DNA of 64,000 nucleotides from SZAS-18 sp038322235 (GTDB lineage: Bacteria > Verrucomicrobiota > Verrucomicrobiia > Chthoniobacterales > SZAS-18), in contig JBBQFQ010000021.1 of the NCBI GenBank assembly GCA_038322235.1, positions 1 through 64,000 of the forward strand, written 5' to 3'. A program made the position numbers and the translations under genes. The notes below the pieces were generated by a model. It searched no databases and was not told the DNA's origin. It was given only the letters and a program-made list of their open reading frames with translations. Position 1 is the stretch's first letter. Every line of letters starts with the position of its first letter. Below, piece by piece: positions 61,095 to 64,000 of this stretch.

Positions 61095-62897
61095 ATGAGT
61101 TGCGCGCCTCTGACTCGAAATTTCTGCATCATCGCCCACATCGATCACGGGAAGACCACCCTGTCGGACCGGCTCCTGGCGCGGACTTCCACGATCGCGG
61201 TGCGCGATGCGCAGGACCAGCACCTCGACTCGATGGATCTCGAGCGTGAGCGCGGCATCACGATCAAGGCGCATCCGGTGGCGATGCGCTACACGGCGCA
61301 GGACGGGATCGAGTACAAGCTCAACCTGCTCGACACCCCGGGACACGTCGATTTCGCCTACGAGGTTTCCCGTTCGCTCGCGGCGTGTGAGGGCGCGCTG
61401 CTGATCGTGGACGCGGCGCAGGGCGTGGAGGCGCAGACCGTGGCCAACGTCCACCTCGCGATGAAGCAGGGACTCACGATCGTCCCGGTCATTAACAAGA
61501 TCGACCTGCCGAACTCGGACATCCCAAGCGTCAATCGCCAGCTCGAGGAGATCCTCGCGATCCCTTCCGAGGAAGCTCTGCACGCGAGCGCGAAGGCCGG
61601 GATCGGCATCGACGAAATTCTCGAAGCGGTGGTGAAGCGCATTCCTCCGCCGAAGGAAATGGCGCAGCCCTCGATCGTGCGGGGACTCGTCTTCGACAGC
61701 GTCTTCGACATCTATCGCGGAGTCATCACATACGTCCGCGTCTTCAGCGGCCAGATCAAGCCGGGGATGCCCATCCGCACGATGAGCACCGGCAACACCT
61801 ACGACGTGAAGGAAGTCGGGGTTTTCACGCCGAAGATGTCGCAGCGAGAGACGCTGGAAGCGGGCGACGTGGGCTATCTCATCGCCAACATCAAGACGAC
61901 GTCCGATGTGAAGATCGGTGACACGATCACGGACCCGCGCTTCGCGGCGAAGGAGCCGCTGCCCGGGTTTCAGGAGATTCACCCGATGGTTTATTCGGGC
62001 ATTTACCCGATCAACACGGCCGATTTCGAGCACCTCAAGGCGGCGCTCGGCAAGCTGCAGCTCAATGACGCGGCCTTCGTCTATCAGTCGGAGTCCAGCG
62101 TCGCGCTCGGATTTGGTTTTCGCTGCGGCTTTCTCGGGCTCCTGCACATGGAGATCGTCCAGGAGCGGCTCCGGAGGGAGTTCGACATGGACATCATCGC
62201 AACCTACCCCTCGGTCATCTACGAGGTGGAGAAAAACGATGGCGAAGTCATCTACGTGGACAATCCCACGCACCTGCCCGACCAAAGCTTCATCAAGGAA
62301 ATCCGGGAGCCGGTCGTGAAGGCTTTCCTGCTCGTGCCGAATGAGAACATCGGCGACATGATGCAGCTCGTGATGGAGAAGCGCGGGAGCATGGATCACA
62401 CGGAGACGCTCGACACCCGGCGCGTCATGCTCACGTGCGTGCTGCCGCTGAACGAGATCCTCGTCGACTTCAACGACAAGATGAAGTCCATCACGCGCGG
62501 CTATGGCAGCATGGATTACGAGCACGACGGCTATCGAGCCTCGGATCTGGTGAAGCTGGACATGCTCGTCAACGCGGAGCCGGTCGATGCGTTTTCCAGC
62601 ATTGTGCACCGGGACAAGGCCGAGGCCCGCGGCCGGATGCTGGCGGCAAAGCTGAAGGAAGTCATTCCCACCCAGCTCTACCAGGTGAGCATTCAGGGCG
62701 CGATCGGCGGCAAGATCGTCGCGCGGGAAAATGTCAGCGCCTTGCGCAAGAACGTGACCGCGAAATGCTATGGCGGCGACATCAGCCGCAAACGGAAGCT
62801 CCTCGAGAAGCAGAAGGAGGGAAAGAAGCGGATGAAGGCCATCGGCACCGTGAACATCCCGCAGGAGGCTTTCATTCAGGTGCTGCGCGCCGGGTAG
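61095..62897 (+). CDS. lepA: Elongation factor 4 (LepA), ribosome-associated GTPase
   Basis: LepA is a membrane/ribosome-associated GTPase involved in translation under stress. The 600-residue product has G1 AHIDHGKTT, G2 ERERGITIKA, G3 DTPGHVDF and G4 NKIDL, followed by EF-G-like domains and the LepA-specific C-terminal domain (SAIRGAIGGK-like VSIQGAIGGKIVARENVSAL, then KCYGGDISRKRKLLEKQKEG and GTVNIPQEAF). The start at 61095 gives the normal N-terminus (MSCAPLTRNFCIIAHIDHGK). lepB is not adjacent. Confidence 0.97.
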   Translation: MSCAPLTRNFCIIAHIDHGKTTLSDRLLARTSTIAVRDAQDQHLDSMDLERERGITIKAHPVAMRYTAQDGIEYKLNLLDTPGHVDFAYEVSRSLAACEGALLIVDAAQGVEAQTVANVHLAMKQGLTIVPVINKIDLPNSDIPSVNRQLEEILAIPSEEALHASAKAGIGIDEILEAVVKRIPPPKEMAQPSIVRGLVFDSVFDIYRGVITYVRVFSGQIKPGMPIRTMSTGNTYDVKEVGVFTPKMSQRETLEAGDVGYLIANIKTTSDVKIGDTITDPRFAAKEPLPGFQEIHPMVYSGIYPINTADFEHLKAALGKLQLNDAAFVYQSESSVALGFGFRCGFLGLLHMEIVQERLRREFDMDIIATYPSVIYEVEKNDGEVIYVDNPTHLPDQSFIKEIREPVVKAFLLVPNENIGDMMQLVMEKRGSMDHTETLDTRRVMLTCVLPLNEILVDFNDKMKSITRGYGSMDYEHDGYRASDLVKLDMLVNAEPVDAFSSIVHRDKAEARGRMLAAKLKEVIPTQLYQVSIQGAIGGKIVARENVSALRKNVTAKCYGGDISRKRKLLEKQKEGKKRMKAIGTVNIPQEAFIQVLRAG

Positions 62898-63060
62898 CGC
62901 GAACGCGCCGCGGGCGGGTTGTTCCCGGCGATTGATGGAGGATAGGGCTCTTCCCCCGAGAGAAAATTCCGCGGCGCGCGCCGGTCGGCCGGCCCGCGTG
63001 CCATCGACCGCAAATTGGGGCCCGGCCCGACCGCGCGCTCTGGGATCCGAATTCCCCGCC

Positions 63061-63240
63061 TTACGCGGTCGTTTCGGGCGCGGGGGCGGGCGCGTCCGGG
63101 TTTCCGCCTTCGGTGGCGGGAGTTCCGTCCTCGTTCGTCGCGGTGGTTCCAGACGCCTTGGCCTCCAGCTTGCGCTGCTTTTTGGCCTTCTTCTCCATTT
63201 CCCGTCTGCGCTTTTCAAAAGAGTAGTTTGGTTTCGCCAT
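63061..63240 (-). CDS. Small Lys-rich conserved-type protein
   Basis: A 59-residue protein starting MAKPNYSFEKRRREMEKKAK and continuing KQRKLEAKASG, with an acidic/Pro-rich tail. The start MAKPNYSFEKR with a Lys/Arg helix is a pattern I know from small conserved hypotheticals of proteobacteria and other phyla. It looks nucleic acid- or ribosome-binding by charge. No function is assigned. It diverges from the amidohydrolase gene; the 163 bases to lepA are empty. Confidence 0.75.
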   Translation of the reverse strand: MAKPNYSFEKRRREMEKKAKKQRKLEAKASGTTATNEDGTPATEGGNPDAPAPAPETTA

Positions 63241-63377
63241 AGTTTCGTTCGTTTCCGCGGGGTTGGGGTTTCGCTCAGCGTGCTGCCTGCGCCCGGAAGC
63301 ACAAGCGCAAAGCCGTCGCTCCGGACATCATTTATGCGTCGCTCCGGAGGCGCGGCTGGGGCAAAACAGGAGCTCGC

Positions 63378-64000
63378 ATGCTTCCCCGACCGCTCTCCGC
63401 CCTGTTCCTAGCCGCGCTTGTGGTGCGCTCCGCCCTCGCGGCGGAAGCACTCATCCTCATTCATGGAAACATCCACACGGGCAGCGCTGCCCTCCCGCGG
63501 GCCGAAGCGGTCCTCGTGCAGGAGGGCCGGATTTTTTCCGTCGGAAGCTCCGCGGAAATCGCGCGACAGGCGCCCGCCGGCGCCCGGGTGATCGACCTGC
63601 AGGGTCGGACGGTCGTTCCCGGACTCACGGATGCGCACGTGCACCTCGCGGGAATCGGCGCGCGCGAGCTCACCTTCAATCTCGAGGGAACCTCGAGTCT
63701 GGCGGACTTGCAGACGCGCCTCCGGGAGCGCGCCCGCCAGACGCCCGCCGGAAAATGGATCACCGGCCGGGGCTGGATCGAATCGAAGTGGGTGCCGGCC
63801 GCTTTTCCCACCGCGGCGGAACTCGATGCCGCGGCGCCGGAGCATCCCGTCGCGCTGAAGCGGGCGGATGGTCACGCGATCGTCGTGAACTCCGCCGCGC
63901 TGAAGCTGGCCGGGATCGATCAGGCCACGGCGAATCCGGCCGGCGGGGAAATCGTGCGTGATCCGCGCACCGGCGCGGCGACCGGCATGCTCGTGGACGC
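63378..64000 (+). CDS. Exported amidohydrolase (YtcJ-like), truncated by the window
   Basis: The frame starts at 63378 with a signal peptide (MLPRPLSALFLAALVVRSAL) and remains open to the right edge. It has a composite beta-sandwich (LIHGNIHTGSAALPRAEAV, VQEGRIFSVGS) and the first metal-binding motif TDAHVHLAG, plus ADGHAIVVNSAAL. This is the start of an amidohydrolase of the YtcJ-like family. Only about the first 207 residues (of perhaps 550) are in the window. Substrate unknown. Confidence 0.85.
   Translation, partial: MLPRPLSALFLAALVVRSALAAEALILIHGNIHTGSAALPRAEAVLVQEGRIFSVGSSAEIARQAPAGARVIDLQGRTVVPGLTDAHVHLAGIGARELTFNLEGTSSLADLQTRLRERARQTPAGKWITGRGWIESKWVPAAFPTAAELDAAAPEHPVALKRADGHAIVVNSAALKLAGIDQATANPAGGEIVRDPRTGAATGMLVD

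Noticed and set aside
61095..62897. lepA as a frameshifted or divergent GTPase such as TypA
   Set aside because: All G motifs and the LepA-specific C-terminal domain are present in order and at normal length.

Overview
The window is a high-GC bacterial chromosome segment of about 64 kb with roughly 46 protein genes, one tRNA, one riboswitch, and an island of repetitive DNA. There is no rRNA operon, CRISPR array, prophage or large IS. Several features together suggest a member of the Verrucomicrobiota or wider PVC group, for example an Opitutus-like lineage: a PEP-CTERM protein, a very large Ser/Thr kinase-TPR protein, exported beta-propeller and beta-helix proteins with variable C-terminal modules, REP-like extragenic elements, and many exported hypotheticals. 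No marker gene here fixes the species.

Bases 1-10 kb hold a WYL regulator, a decayed WD40 fragment, a Cys-rich membrane protein, an ECF sigma factor with a membrane-anchored partner, and two consecutive exported VWA proteins, the first with a VIT domain. Bases 9.5-24.7 kb are mostly housekeeping and transport genes: ruvB, a CtpA-type protease, a CNT nucleoside transporter, moaC overlapping a possible lysozyme-like secreted protein, S1/P1 nuclease, an SDR, tRNA-Pro(GGG), a c-di-AMP (ydaO-type) riboswitch leading an SPFH membrane protein, a YjbR-family protein, a PEP-CTERM protein, a TPR protein and a tartrate/isopropylmalate-type dehydrogenase.

Bases 24.7-40.5 kb carry the 1147-residue kinase, a Nudix hydrolase, tdh, a two-repeat exo-sialidase-like protein, and a gene pair resembling B. 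subtilis ydjI-ydjG (SPFH protein plus double zinc-ribbon membrane protein). They also carry two lipoproteins and a BlaI-BlaR1-like pair whose M56 protease ends in HEAT-like repeats. A near-perfect inverted repeat upstream of that pair is a likely operator.

Bases 40.6-49.7 kb encode exported and envelope proteins: a parallel beta-helix protein, then a co-directional set of outer-membrane barrel-like protein, FecR-domain beta-helix protein and CHASE2-adenylate/guanylate cyclase. This set looks like an envelope-to-cAMP/cGMP sensory module. Bases 49.65-52 kb form the repeat island: REP-like units around a REP-associated tyrosine transposase, then an unusual array kept in strict 21-bp register.

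Bases 52.7-64 kb hold an ABC ATPase/permease/HlyD-type adaptor operon, a toxin-antitoxin remnant, a SWIM-domain protein, a TPR membrane protein, lepA, a small Lys-rich protein, and the start of an amidohydrolase that runs off the window. The most noteworthy observations are the c-di-AMP riboswitch on an SPFH gene, the 21-bp-register array, the barrel-FecR-CHASE2 cyclase module, and the ydjI-ydjG-like pair without an adjacent pspA.
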